Shown one piece after another: positions 7,428 through 15,828 of a DNA stretch of 18,535 nt (within the stretch, counting starts at the first letter, position 1; each line of letters starts with the position of its first letter). The notes under the pieces are model-generated. The model was not told the origin of the DNA and did no database searches. It was given only the letters and a program-made list of their open reading frames with translations. The DNA lies in contig JAEYRR010000167.1 of NCBI GenBank assembly GCA_023435505.1, forward strand, positions 1-18,535. Direction: 5' to 3'. Source of the DNA: Bacillota bacterium (GTDB taxonomy: Bacteria; Bacillota; Clostridia; Lachnospirales; Lachnospiraceae). The translations under genes and the position numbers were made by a program.

Positions 7428-8204
7428 CTACGTCGTCTTGTCGGTTTCTTCAGTCTGTCCTGAATCCTCTGTAGCTTTCTTAGAATCCTTCACTTCAATG
7501 CTTACCTTATCGCCAATAATGGTGCCTAAGGTATCGTCGAAAGCAAATACAAGATCATATTTTCCTTTATCCAGATCCTTGAAAGCATCTGCTTTAATCG
7601 TAAGAGTCTTTCCATCCAGGCTAAGATATTCTTTTGGTATTGCCTTGCCGTCAACAAGTACTGCTAAGCTACTTGCCACACTTGTTGTTCCCATATCTAC
7701 CTTTACGGTGACATCTTTAGGATCCTCATGACTGTATTCCAGCTTTGCTCCAGTAACACTTGGTGCACCCTGTTTCAAGACATAGGTATTGTCATAAACC
7801 TCACATATCTTATTGCTGTCATAAAGATTGCCGCCCACAGATACCTTTGTACTTCCATTGGTTAATGTAGTATAATCTACAACCCCTGTTATGTACTTAT
7901 CATTTCCACTCTTGTCAGTAGTCTGGATTTTCACCACCTTACCTACGATGTTCATCGCCTGAGTATTGGAGTATGATGTATTTAGGTTCTGCAACTGCTC
8001 TAACTGTGAAAACTGGGCTAACTGGGCGATATAATCTGTGTCAGAAGAAGGATTTAACGGATCCTGATACCGCATCTGGGTTACTAAAAGTTGCATAAAT
8101 GCATCTTTTCCTAATGCATCTGTTCCAATAACCTTCTTACTTGTTGAATTAATACTTGTATTTTCTTCAATCTTGCCATCATTAATATTAGCTACGCCAG
8201 CCAT
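7428..8204 (-). CDS. flgD: FlgD hook cap protein with Ig-like C-terminal extension
   Basis: FlgD caps the growing hook and places FlgE subunits. From ATG 8204 (MAGVANIN) it has 258 residues. The N-terminal family signature is clear: KDAFMQLLVTQMRYQDPLNP (33-52) and YIAQLAQFSQLEQL (58-71). Residues about 84-150 fit the short beta domain of FlgD (IVGKVVKI and ITGVVDYTTL). Residues about 155-240 form an extra strand-rich module (LAVLVDGKAIPKEYLSLDGK, LDKGKYDLVFAF) that resembles Ig-like X2 modules of clostridial surface proteins. The tail is acidic and Thr-rich. The start has AAAGGAGG 6 bases upstream; an ATG at 8222 precedes that site. B. subtilis FlgD is much shorter. The core call is firm and the X2 resemblance is tentative. 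Confidence 0.93.
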   Translation of the reverse strand: MAGVANINDGKIEENTSINSTSKKVIGTDALGKDAFMQLLVTQMRYQDPLNPSSDTDYIAQLAQFSQLEQLQNLNTSYSNTQAMNIVGKVVKIQTTDKSGNDKYITGVVDYTTLTNGSTKVSVGGNLYDSNKICEVYDNTYVLKQGAPSVTGAKLEYSHEDPKDVTVKVDMGTTSVASSLAVLVDGKAIPKEYLSLDGKTLTIKADAFKDLDKGKYDLVFAFDDTLGTIIGDKVSIEVKDSKKATEDSGQTEETDKTT

Positions 8205-8225
8205 ATTGCTCCTCCTTTCCATGTT

Positions 8226-9626
8226 TTAAGCGGTATATTCTACCGTTCCATTATAATTTGTTCTCTCTGGTTGAGGGTTTACTGCCTCTTCTGGCTCTTC
8301 CCCATAATCCAGACCTCTGAAGTTTGACTTTCTGTTAGTATCACTCTGTTCAGCTGCTTGTCCATTGCCTTCATCTCGTGTGAATCCATCAGAGTAATTA
8401 CCGATCGAAACCTCGACTTCTGTTACCTTTAATCCCTGTTCCTCAAAGTTCTGCTTTAAGATGTTTAAAGAAGACTCAAGGGCTTCCTTGGCAATATGAT
8501 TCTCCACGGTAAAACGCGCTGTCATGATACCTTCCTTGTGAGCTACTAATAATTCCACATGACCAAGGTGCTCTGGATTTAAAAGCATCTGCATACTGGT
8601 CTGAGTCTCACTAATATTTAGTTTTATCTGACTCACAATCTGTGTAATAATGCTCCTTACATTGACAGGTTCTACAGTCTGATTGACTCCATTCACTTCA
8701 GCCTGGTTTATTTTGGATGCAAAATAATCTACGAAATCAGTTTTAGTTTCTGCCTGCTTAGACACTTCTGGTCTCCTGTCTTTAGGATCAAGACTATCTT
8801 CACCTGTATTGTTTTTGGAAGCAGAAGGCTCTTTTTCCACAATGACGGTTAATTCTTTATCGGTGGAAGCACTCAAAACTTCATCTGTATCGCTTGACTG
8901 GTTAACCTTGTCCTCAACCGTAGGCTCAGCACTGATAACCTTATCACCACTGTTCTTAGGAACTGTCGTTAACATCTCAGGTGTAATCTGATCAGGGCTC
9001 CTTCCTGTTAACTGGCCTATCTGCTCTTTAAGTTTAGAAAGAGCCTGCAATCCTTCCTGAAGTGCATTTGCCAATGGTTCATTAACTAAAGCAACTGTAA
9101 CACTATCCACATCAAACTGATTCAGTATCAGTTCCTGTAAATTAGCCGGATTTAAAAGGTCCATAATAGTTAGTCCGGATTTTTCTAATAACTCTGTAAA
9201 CTCCTTATCGGATATACCCAAAAGTTTTTGTAATTCTTCACGAAAATCGTTTACATATTGTTCGATTTCAGAATTCACATCATCAGAATCGGTACTACTT
9301 ACCAACTTCGTGTCTGGTATCATCTTGGTAATAGCATTCTCTGTCCCTATCGGTGGCTTTACCAAGACTGTGTCTTCTTTGGTGTTAGTAGTCGCAGGCA
9401 GACTAATTTCGTTTGCTTGGACTGCTTCAGATTGGTAGGATTTTTCTTTGGCCATAGCTTTAATACTATTTTCTGCATAACTTCGACTTGCTCTACTTTG
9501 CATAGCCAATATTTCTGAAAATACTCCATCCTGTTTACACTGATTTTCATTGATGCTGTCGCCCTTACCTGAAGAAGTCTTTACCATTGAATCGATTATT
9601 GACGCCTGCATCTTTACTGCTGTCAT
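8226..9626 (-). CDS. fliK: FliK hook-length control protein
   Basis: FliK measures hook length and switches the export apparatus from hook to filament substrates. The 466-residue protein has a long polar N-terminal region with low conservation, rich in Ser, Thr, Glu and Lys, as expected of the ruler part. The C-terminal Flg_hook domain (about 310-420) carries the family motif LNPEHLG (349-355), followed by strands such as GIMTARFTVEN and a helix with VTEVEVSIG. After it comes a charged tail of about 50 residues. The ATG at 9626 has AAGGAGGTG about 7 bases upstream, one of the strongest sites in the operon. It ends 21 bases before the flgD start and precedes it as in B. subtilis. Confidence 0.93.
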   Translation of the reverse strand: MTAVKMQASIIDSMVKTSSGKGDSINENQCKQDGVFSEILAMQSRASRSYAENSIKAMAKEKSYQSEAVQANEISLPATTNTKEDTVLVKPPIGTENAITKMIPDTKLVSSTDSDDVNSEIEQYVNDFREELQKLLGISDKEFTELLEKSGLTIMDLLNPANLQELILNQFDVDSVTVALVNEPLANALQEGLQALSKLKEQIGQLTGRSPDQITPEMLTTVPKNSGDKVISAEPTVEDKVNQSSDTDEVLSASTDKELTVIVEKEPSASKNNTGEDSLDPKDRRPEVSKQAETKTDFVDYFASKINQAEVNGVNQTVEPVNVRSIITQIVSQIKLNISETQTSMQMLLNPEHLGHVELLVAHKEGIMTARFTVENHIAKEALESSLNILKQNFEEQGLKVTEVEVSIGNYSDGFTRDEGNGQAAEQSDTNRKSNFRGLDYGEEPEEAVNPQPERTNYNGTVEYTA

Positions 9627-9667
9627 ATTTTCTCACCTCCTTATAAAAGATATCTATGTTAGCATGG

Positions 9668-10435
9668 CTACTGGGCCATGAGTAACATCTTTTTCGAAAT
9701 CTTCGCGCAGAAGTCCGGTTCCATTTCCTGCATAATCAAACTACTCTTAGTAGTACTCATGCTCATCAGTATCTCTGATACCAGATCCAAATCTCCAGTC
9801 ATAATCTGTAGAGCTTCTGCTGCAGCTTTTGGTTCCATCTTGGAATACCTCTCTCCTTGCTGCTTGGTCTTCTCATCAATCTGCTGTTGTTCAATTACCT
9901 GTCTGTAAATCTCAGCTGCATTTTCCGGATTGATGCCTTCATAATAGGTGGCATATTCACTTATATCTGGTGCCTTTTCATTCATTACTACATTCTTATC
10001 AAAATCCAGCACCCTCTTATTAAACTCTTTAGACGCGTCTTCAAAGACCTTTAATCTTGCAACTTCCGTTTGTAAATCTTGTATTGTCTTTTCATTATCT
10101 GTTTTTGTCTTTTCTAAGTCTTTTAATTGCTGTTGTAATTCCTTAATCTTGTTTACCGCGTCTGTCAGATTGTCATATTCATATCCATTTTCATCTGCAA
10201 TGATATTTTCCGGAACCTCTGGTAATATCCAGTTCACGACAGGTACATCTTTTAATACCGGGCGAAGCACTCCGGATCCAATCTTTCCTATATCTAACTT
10301 AATGAAGATTATGATGATGCTCATTAAAATAACAATAATAAATAACCAAATCAGTATAGAAATAATTCTGCTGACAACACCTTCTTTTTCTTCGTTTAAT
10401 TTCATAGGAGCTGTTTTTGTATCCTTTTTAGCCAT
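9668..10435 (-). CDS. MotE/YlxF-like membrane coiled-coil flagellar protein
   Basis: The 255-residue product occupies the place of ylxF in B. subtilis, between fliJ and fliK. It has a short basic cytoplasmic start, one strong membrane helix at about residues 21-47 (rich in Ile, Leu and Val), and a coiled coil at about 88-140 with repeated Leu, Lys and Glu. A C-terminal helical region (about 175-255) with the pattern SKMEPKAAAEAL and MEPDFCAKISKKM resembles the MgtE N-domain repeat seen in MotE-type proteins. Such proteins are reported to act as helpers of stator or flagellar assembly, but the role of this lineage's protein is not established. The ATG at 10435 has AGGAAG about 8 bases upstream, inside the end of fliJ. 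Confidence 0.8.
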   Translation of the reverse strand: MAKKDTKTAPMKLNEEKEGVVSRIISILIWLFIIVILMSIIIIFIKLDIGKIGSGVLRPVLKDVPVVNWILPEVPENIIADENGYEYDNLTDAVNKIKELQQQLKDLEKTKTDNEKTIQDLQTEVARLKVFEDASKEFNKRVLDFDKNVVMNEKAPDISEYATYYEGINPENAAEIYRQVIEQQQIDEKTKQQGERYSKMEPKAAAEALQIMTGDLDLVSEILMSMSTTKSSLIMQEMEPDFCAKISKKMLLMAQ

Positions 10436-10438
10436 TTT

Positions 10439-10897
10439 CTACACTTCCTCACCATTATCATTATCGCTATATTTATAGCATACTAATTCATCTGTTTCCT
10501 TGTTTTCTTCATGATTTAACTCCATCATAAATTCCTCAAATGCGTTCTCCTTTAATTTTTCATGTGTCTTTCTTTCTATCATGGCATGATTCATATGAAC
10601 TCTAGCCCGTTCAAGCTTCTTTTCTGCCAACTTTACATTACGCTGCTGTTCCTCTATATGGTATTCCAAAGTCTTAATTGCCTGACGACAAAGATTGATA
10701 TCTTTGATATTCAGTATATGTTCTACCTGACCTCGAAGCTTTTCCTCATAAGAGGCTTTACGGCTAATGATACATGTCAGTTTGTCATTTTCCTGATCCA
10801 AATAGTTCTTAGCAATGGCATACTCATTTTTTGCCTGTTCTTCTACCTTCAATTTTATGTTTAGTACGCTTTGCAATTTATAAATAAACTTTGCCAA
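10439..10897 (-). CDS. fliJ: FliJ flagellar export chaperone
   Basis: FliJ is a coiled-coil stalk protein in the export ATPase complex that contacts FliI and the gate protein FlhA. The 152-residue product begins MAKFIYKLQSVLNIKLKVEEQAK, typical of FliJ, and is almost entirely charged helix (many Glu, Lys and Gln), consistent with its two-helix hairpin. The last 20 residues are acidic. The start is TTG at 10897, chosen because the family N-terminus begins exactly there. A modest GGAG lies 10 bases upstream, and no in-frame ATG fits. The weak site and TTG codon suggest low expression relative to fliI. The stop is 4 bases before the next gene. Confidence 0.92.
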   Translation of the reverse strand: MAKFIYKLQSVLNIKLKVEEQAKNEYAIAKNYLDQENDKLTCIISRKASYEEKLRGQVEHILNIKDINLCRQAIKTLEYHIEEQQRNVKLAEKKLERARVHMNHAMIERKTHEKLKENAFEEFMMELNHEENKETDELVCYKYSDNDNGEEV

Positions 10898-10933
10898 CTG
10901 TTACACTCTCCATCAGGCTACCTCAGATTTAAT

Positions 10934-12244
10934 CTAAGATATGGTTTCCAGTAATTGTTCTACAATTGTCTCATAATCTAGCTTTTCTTCCACATTCTGT
11001 TGTAAGAAAGCATTCACCGCATCAATTTTAGAAATTGCAAGATCTATTGCCTTATTGGATCCCGCCTTATAAGCACCGATATTAATAATATCCTCTGCAT
11101 CTTGATAAGTAGCCAATATGTTTTTAAGCTTACCGGCCGCATCCTTATGTGTTCTATCTACTACGTGAGACATGACACGAGATATACTCTGTAAAATGTC
11201 AATAGCAGGATAATGGTTCTTGTTTGCTAATTTTCTAGTTAACATTATGTGGCCATCTAAGATACCTCTAGCGGTATCTGTGATAGGTTCATTAAAATCG
11301 TCACCATCTACCAGTACTGTATATAAACCGGTTATAGAACCCTTTTCTGCATTTCCAGCCCTCTCAAGTAGTTTAGGCATCTCCGCATACACACTAGGCG
11401 GATAACCCCTAGAAACAGGTGGTTCTCCTGAAGCCAATCCAATCTCCCTTTGAGCCATAGAGAAACGAGTCAGACTGTCCATCATAAGCAGAACATCCTT
11501 TCCCTGATCCCTAAAATACTCTGCTATACAGGTAGCTGTTTTAGCTGCTTTGTTACGAATAAGAGCTGGTTTATCAGAGGTTGCTACGACGACTACCGAG
11601 CGCTTCATACCCTCTTCTCCAAGGTCACGCTCAATAAACTCTCGCACCTCTCTACCACGTTCGCCAATTAACGCGATTACGTTAATATCTGCCCTGGTAT
11701 TTCTTGCAAACATACCAAGCAATGTACTTTTACCAACTCCACTACCAGCAAATATACCAATACGCTGTCCTTTACCAACAGTAATCAACCCATCTACAGC
11801 TTTTACTCCTAACGGTAAAACTTCATCTATGATTTTTCTAGTCATTGGATCTGGAGGTGCTGCCTCAACGGAATATGTAGTAGTGCAATTAAGTAAACTT
11901 TCATCAAAAGGATTACCTAATGCATCTAAGGTCTTTCCAAGCAAATCATCGCCTACAAAAACCTTAAGAGGCTCATGAGTGGTTTCCACTGTACTCCCAA
12001 CACCAATACCCTCTACATTATGGTAAGGCATCAGTAGTATCCGATTATCTCGAAATCCCACGACTTCCGCCATAATGGAATGTTTTTTATCCTGCGATAC
12101 GATTAGGCACAAATCATTTAAATTGGCATCAGGTCCAATAGATTCTATTGTAAGACCAACCACTTTAACCACTTTGCCCAACTGTTTTTCATATGATCGA
12201 TTAAGCAAATCATCGTACTTATTAAAATTAATATAAAATGACAT
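10934..12244 (-). CDS. fliI: FliI flagellar export ATPase
   Basis: FliI is the hexameric ATPase that energises unfolding and delivery of flagellar export substrates. The 436-residue protein has an N-terminal beta-barrel-like part, the Walker A loop GSGVGKST (167-174), the segment LIGERGREVREF (192-203) and the Walker B region VLLMMDSLTRF (251-261). These are all features of the F1/FliI ATPase family. The start at ATG 12244 has AGGAG 5 bases upstream. An ATG at 12259 lies before that site and is rejected. It is the first gene after the 149-base gap that contains a sigma-28-like promoter and a terminator hairpin, so its expression may be set separately from fliH and the genes before it. Confidence 0.97.
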   Translation of the reverse strand: MSFYINFNKYDDLLNRSYEKQLGKVVKVVGLTIESIGPDANLNDLCLIVSQDKKHSIMAEVVGFRDNRILLMPYHNVEGIGVGSTVETTHEPLKVFVGDDLLGKTLDALGNPFDESLLNCTTTYSVEAAPPDPMTRKIIDEVLPLGVKAVDGLITVGKGQRIGIFAGSGVGKSTLLGMFARNTRADINVIALIGERGREVREFIERDLGEEGMKRSVVVVATSDKPALIRNKAAKTATCIAEYFRDQGKDVLLMMDSLTRFSMAQREIGLASGEPPVSRGYPPSVYAEMPKLLERAGNAEKGSITGLYTVLVDGDDFNEPITDTARGILDGHIMLTRKLANKNHYPAIDILQSISRVMSHVVDRTHKDAAGKLKNILATYQDAEDIINIGAYKAGSNKAIDLAISKIDAVNAFLQQNVEEKLDYETIVEQLLETIS

Positions 12245-12281
12245 GTCTTCTCCTAACATATAGGCCTAATTTTATTAGACG

Positions 12282-12341
12282 AAAAAAGACATACACTAGA
12301 GATAAGAGAGCAAAGTCTCTTTTATCTCTTCTGTGTATATC
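12282..12341 (-). terminator. Long intrinsic-terminator hairpin inside the flagellar operon
   Basis: On the minus strand GATATACAC (12341-12333) pairs with GTGTATGTC (12296-12288), with one G-T wobble. Inside this, AGAGATAA (12329-12322) pairs with TTATCTCT (12305-12298). A 4-bp inner stem follows (GAGA region 12317-12320 with 12307-12310) and a 6-base loop. Six T residues (12287-12282) follow the stem base directly. Small unpaired bases separate the three helices. This has all the parts of an intrinsic terminator, and it lies between fliH and fliI. As fliI has no other obvious supply of transcript, the element is probably a partial terminator or is regulated. Confidence 0.75.
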
Positions 12342-12364
12342 GACATATTAATATACTTAATTTA
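12337..12364 (-). promoter_or_regulatory. Candidate sigma-28 (SigD/FliA) promoter upstream of fliI
   Basis: TAAA at 12364-12361 is followed after 16 bases by GTCGATAT at 12344-12337. The known consensus for sigma-28 is TAAA, about 15 bases, then GCCGATAT. This site has a perfect -35 core, seven of eight bases at -10, and spacing one base over the optimum. The start of transcription would fall near 12329-12331. The site lies 92 bases before the fliI start. It is the best sigma-28-like match I found in the gaps of this window. No experimental support is available. Confidence 0.5.
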
Positions 12365-12393
12365 GACAAAATAAGCCCTTTAGCTAAGTAGAT

Positions 12394-13197
12394 TTACTTC
12401 AGATGAAGTATTTTTAGGTTTGTAATTAAGTTACTAAGTTGAATATCCAAACTACAGTCTATATAGCGTCCATTCGTCTCAATAAGACACTGGTTATGAC
12501 TCAAATTAGAATCCTCTAGTATTTGGATCTTAACATCTTCGTTTAAGGAACTAGCGATGCTACTAGTATTGGATTTCACAAATTCAAAATCCTCTTTAGA
12601 AACCCATATTACAAACTCGCTACTTCTTTCTTGATTAGTGATAGCCTGGTTAATCAGATGGAGAATTACCCCTTTCTGCCCATCTACCACTATATTCGTC
12701 AGCTTTTCAATTAATCCAGCCATGATATCTACAAATCTAGGCTCTATTTCCTCTAACAGAGCCTGATACTCTTTATTTTGCTGCTCCAGTTGATTTTTTA
12801 ATTCAACTTCTAAATGTTCTATCTCTTTAGACCCGGCCTCAAATCCTTTTATATAGCCCAGTTTCTTCCCTTCCTCAATAGCAAGAGATTTTATGTTCTC
12901 AGCTTCCGCCTTTGCCTGGTTGACGATATCGATAGATTTTTGTCTGGCATCGTTTATCATTTGCTCTGCTGACTGTATAATAAGGGCTTGCTCCTCATCA
13001 ATCAACTTTTGCATACTCACAACATTCAACCCATTTACAAATTGGGATTCTCCGTTAGCACACTGTACCTCTTCGGCTTGCGGCTTCGAATTCTTTTGGG
13101 CCAACATATTAAAGCAGCTATCTGAATCAATAATTTCTTTACATGTATTGACGTAAATATAGTTGGATTTTATCAGATTAGACAATAATCTCGTCAC
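12394..13197 (-). CDS. fliH: FliH, regulator of the flagellar export ATPase
   Basis: FliH binds FliI and tethers it to the C-ring. The product (267 residues from GTG 13197) starts VTRLLSNLIKSN, a typical opening of Firmicutes FliH. The central part (about 80-160) is a long charged helix with many Glu, Gln, Ala and Lys, including ARQKSIDIVNQAKAEAENI and AIEEGKKLGYIKGFEAG. The C-terminal domain (about 165-267) matches the FliH/V-ATPase E-type domain. The start is uncertain. GTG 13197 has AGAGG 5 bases upstream and lies within the last codons of fliG. GTG 13203 and TTG 13185 are also in frame, and no ATG occurs until much later. The overlap with fliG is about 20 bases. Confidence 0.88.
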   Translation of the reverse strand: MTRLLSNLIKSNYIYVNTCKEIIDSDSCFNMLAQKNSKPQAEEVQCANGESQFVNGLNVVSMQKLIDEEQALIIQSAEQMINDARQKSIDIVNQAKAEAENIKSLAIEEGKKLGYIKGFEAGSKEIEHLEVELKNQLEQQNKEYQALLEEIEPRFVDIMAGLIEKLTNIVVDGQKGVILHLINQAITNQERSSEFVIWVSKEDFEFVKSNTSSIASSLNEDVKIQILEDSNLSHNQCLIETNGRYIDCSLDIQLSNLITNLKILHLK

Positions 13198-14188
13198 CTC
13201 CACCTCTGGAGATAATAATTTCTGCAGAATCCTCCAACTTACGTATAATGTTTACAATCTTCTGTTGTGCTTCTTCTACATCCTTAAGACGTACAGGTCC
13301 CATAAACTCCATATCCTCTTTAATCATAGCGGATAGACGTTTAGACAAGTTGTTAAATATAACATTCTGCACTTCTTCATTCGCACCCTTTAAGGCTATT
13401 GCAAGTTCATTATTGTCAACCTCACGAAGGACACGCTGAATAGACTTGTCATCCAAAGATAGAATATCTTCGAATACAAACATCTTTCGACGAATCTCAT
13501 CAGCAAGTTCTGGTTCTTCGATTTCCAATGTCTCCATAATATGCTTTTCTGTACTTCGATCCACTGTATTTAATATTTCTACGATGGCGTCAACACCACC
13601 AACGATTGTATAATCCTGATTTACCAAGGAAGCCAGTTTACGTTCTAATATTTTCTCTACTTCCTTAATGACATCGGGACTTGTACGATCCATCTGCGCA
13701 ATACGTTTTGCTACATCAGCCTGTTTATCTGGTGTCAATGAGCTGATAATCATACTAGACTGTGAAGAAGGAAGATACGACAAAATTAGGGCTATCGTCT
13801 GTGGATGCTCTTCTTGAATAAAGTTTAACAGCTGAGATGCATCTGTCTTACGGATGAATTCAAATGGACGGACTTGTAAAGAAGCTGTAAGCTTACCGAT
13901 AACATCCTTCGCTTTCTCTACTCCAAGTGCCTTCTCTAAAAGTTCTTTAGCGTAATTGATACCGCCCTCTGCGATATATTGCTGGGCAAGACAGATTTCG
14001 TAAAACTCATTTAAAACATTTTCTTTTAGCTGAGGCACTATACTTCTTGTATTGGCAATCTCAAGGGTCAGTTGTTCTATCTCTTCTTCCTTTAGGTGTT
14101 TAAATACTGTTGCAGACTTTTCTGGGCCAAGAGAAATTAACAGAACCGCTGCCTTCTGAATGCCAGACATCTCATTATTCTTCGCCAT
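13178..14188 (-). CDS. fliG: FliG flagellar motor switch protein
   Basis: FliG sits on the MS ring and is the rotor part touched by the MotA stator, so it turns ion flow into rotation. The product has 336 residues from ATG 14188 (MAKNNEMSGIQKAAVLLISLG). The N-terminal domain binds FliF. The middle domain carries EHPQT (127-131), the segment that contacts FliM. A hinge with GGVDA (197-201) follows, then MFVFEDI (236-242) and the charged C-terminal torque helix around 250-290. The Shine-Dalgarno GGGGG lies inside the end of fliF. A TTG at 14203 would extend the frame by five residues but overlaps fliF and lacks a site. The stop lies inside the start of fliH. Confidence 0.97.
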   Translation of the reverse strand: MAKNNEMSGIQKAAVLLISLGPEKSATVFKHLKEEEIEQLTLEIANTRSIVPQLKENVLNEFYEICLAQQYIAEGGINYAKELLEKALGVEKAKDVIGKLTASLQVRPFEFIRKTDASQLLNFIQEEHPQTIALILSYLPSSQSSMIISSLTPDKQADVAKRIAQMDRTSPDVIKEVEKILERKLASLVNQDYTIVGGVDAIVEILNTVDRSTEKHIMETLEIEEPELADEIRRKMFVFEDILSLDDKSIQRVLREVDNNELAIALKGANEEVQNVIFNNLSKRLSAMIKEDMEFMGPVRLKDVEEAQQKIVNIIRKLEDSAEIIISRGGGDEIIV

Positions 14189-14193
14189 GTTAA

Positions 14194-15807
14194 TTACCCC
14201 CAATCCTCATTAAGCCAGTTACGTAATAATTGAGCAACTGCTTCCGGATTCTCATCTACGAATTTCTCTATCATCTTTCTTGTCTCAGACTTCTCTGAGA
14301 ATTCAATATCTTCAAGCATTTGATTTTCTCTAGTTGTAGCAAGAAGTTCTTCTACAGAAAGCTCTGGCTCCTGTTCCGTAACCTCTACCGGTTTTGCAAC
14401 CTTAAACACCACAAAGATAAGAAGCGCTACAATTAACACGATAAGTCCAAGCATTATATAAATGTCGTAATTGGTCTTAGTTTCTTCTTTATCCTGAAAA
14501 ATAGGCTGGTTCCATGCAGTGATTGTCATATTCTTCACATCTATACCTGTAGTATTCTTCACAAGCTGATACACTTCATCACTAACGTCAATTTGCTTTT
14601 TTTCCTGATTCTGACGTTTAAATTCACTCCAGGTCATATTTTCTAATAATCCCTGTTCCTCAACCTCTTCCTCTTTATAAATGTTATAGCTAGTAGCTAC
14701 AATGGCCATGCTTGACTCGTCTGGTACTACAGCACCTACCTCATGTTCTATTGTAGTTTGCCTCTCATTCGGCAGATACTCATCTGTCTGTGTTGTTGTT
14801 GTACTTCCCGATGAATTGTTGTTTTCAATCTGATAATTGGTGTCGTCATCATTAGAATCCGTTCCTGGTTGTCCACCTGATGCTGTACTACCCTCAGATT
14901 TATAGGTATATCGCTTACTTAAAAGCCCCTGTTCCTGGCCTTCAGCAGGAGTATACTCCTTATAAAGCTCAGTAACCTTGTCCATATCAAATTTTATATT
15001 AGCAGCTCCGATTTCAATATCTTTATAAGTGCCATACTTTAATAGAACCTGCTTCACATTGTTTACAATAACGTTAGACAGCTTTTCTTTATAGTCAATG
15101 ACAGAATTCACTCTACCACCAAGGGTATTACCAGAATTACCACCAAACAAAAGGTTGCTGTTGCTATCTATAATCGTGATATTATCCGTGTTTTTATTAC
15201 CTACAATACCCGCTAAAAAGGTTGCCACATATTCGGAATTCTCCTCTGATAAAGCAGAATCCTTTGATAATGTCAGCATAACACTAACAGTAGCGTCCTG
15301 GGCTTCTGACAAAATAGTATAATCGTCTACCGGCTTATTAATATATACTACAGCATCCTCTATGCCTGAGAGCTTCATAAGCTTCGTCCGTACATCACTT
15401 TGTAAGGCAAGATTATTTTTTAAAGCCTTTTCACTTTCCGTTGTAGACATACTGTTGCTATTTAGCGCATCTTCATAAGAATACTCTGAAGAGGATAAGT
15501 CACTGCTGCCAACTGCAATTACCGCATCAGTTAATGAATTTTCCTCAACTAATATTGTCACATAATCACTGTCAATTTTACTGTCAATCCCCTGTTCCTC
15601 CAGTAGTTCCATTGCTTCACTGGCAGTCTTAGTGTCATCACACTTCATCAAGGTCACATAGGATACCTTATTTATAATCATCGCTAAAATCACAATCGCT
15701 AATATCACTGCAACTAAAACACTGATTACTATTGTTTTCTGTTTTTTATTATACTTGTTCCAAAAGGTAACAATTTTTTCCCATATTTGCTTTACTCTTT
15801 CTTGCAT
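14194..15807 (-). CDS. fliF: FliF flagellar MS-ring protein
   Basis: FliF forms the membrane ring on which the flagellum is built. The 537-residue protein has a first membrane helix at about 25-46 and a second at about 449-468. Between them is the periplasmic-type region with ring-building motifs. It includes the early segment around residues 50-200 (YVTLMKCDDTKTASEAMELL) and a low-complexity stretch rich in Ser, Gly, Thr and Asn (about 305-350) followed by the conserved ERQTTIEHEVGAVV. The C-terminal 65 residues are acidic and end with LLRNWLNEDWG, the FliG-binding tail. The ATG at 15807 has GAGGAG 7 bases upstream. It follows fliE by 21 bases, and its stop is 5 bases before fliG. Confidence 0.97.
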   Translation of the reverse strand: MQERVKQIWEKIVTFWNKYNKKQKTIVISVLVAVILAIVILAMIINKVSYVTLMKCDDTKTASEAMELLEEQGIDSKIDSDYVTILVEENSLTDAVIAVGSSDLSSSEYSYEDALNSNSMSTTESEKALKNNLALQSDVRTKLMKLSGIEDAVVYINKPVDDYTILSEAQDATVSVMLTLSKDSALSEENSEYVATFLAGIVGNKNTDNITIIDSNSNLLFGGNSGNTLGGRVNSVIDYKEKLSNVIVNNVKQVLLKYGTYKDIEIGAANIKFDMDKVTELYKEYTPAEGQEQGLLSKRYTYKSEGSTASGGQPGTDSNDDDTNYQIENNNSSGSTTTTQTDEYLPNERQTTIEHEVGAVVPDESSMAIVATSYNIYKEEEVEEQGLLENMTWSEFKRQNQEKKQIDVSDEVYQLVKNTTGIDVKNMTITAWNQPIFQDKEETKTNYDIYIMLGLIVLIVALLIFVVFKVAKPVEVTEQEPELSVEELLATTRENQMLEDIEFSEKSETRKMIEKFVDENPEAVAQLLRNWLNEDWG

Positions 15808-15828
15808 ATTACCGCTCCTCAGAATTCA

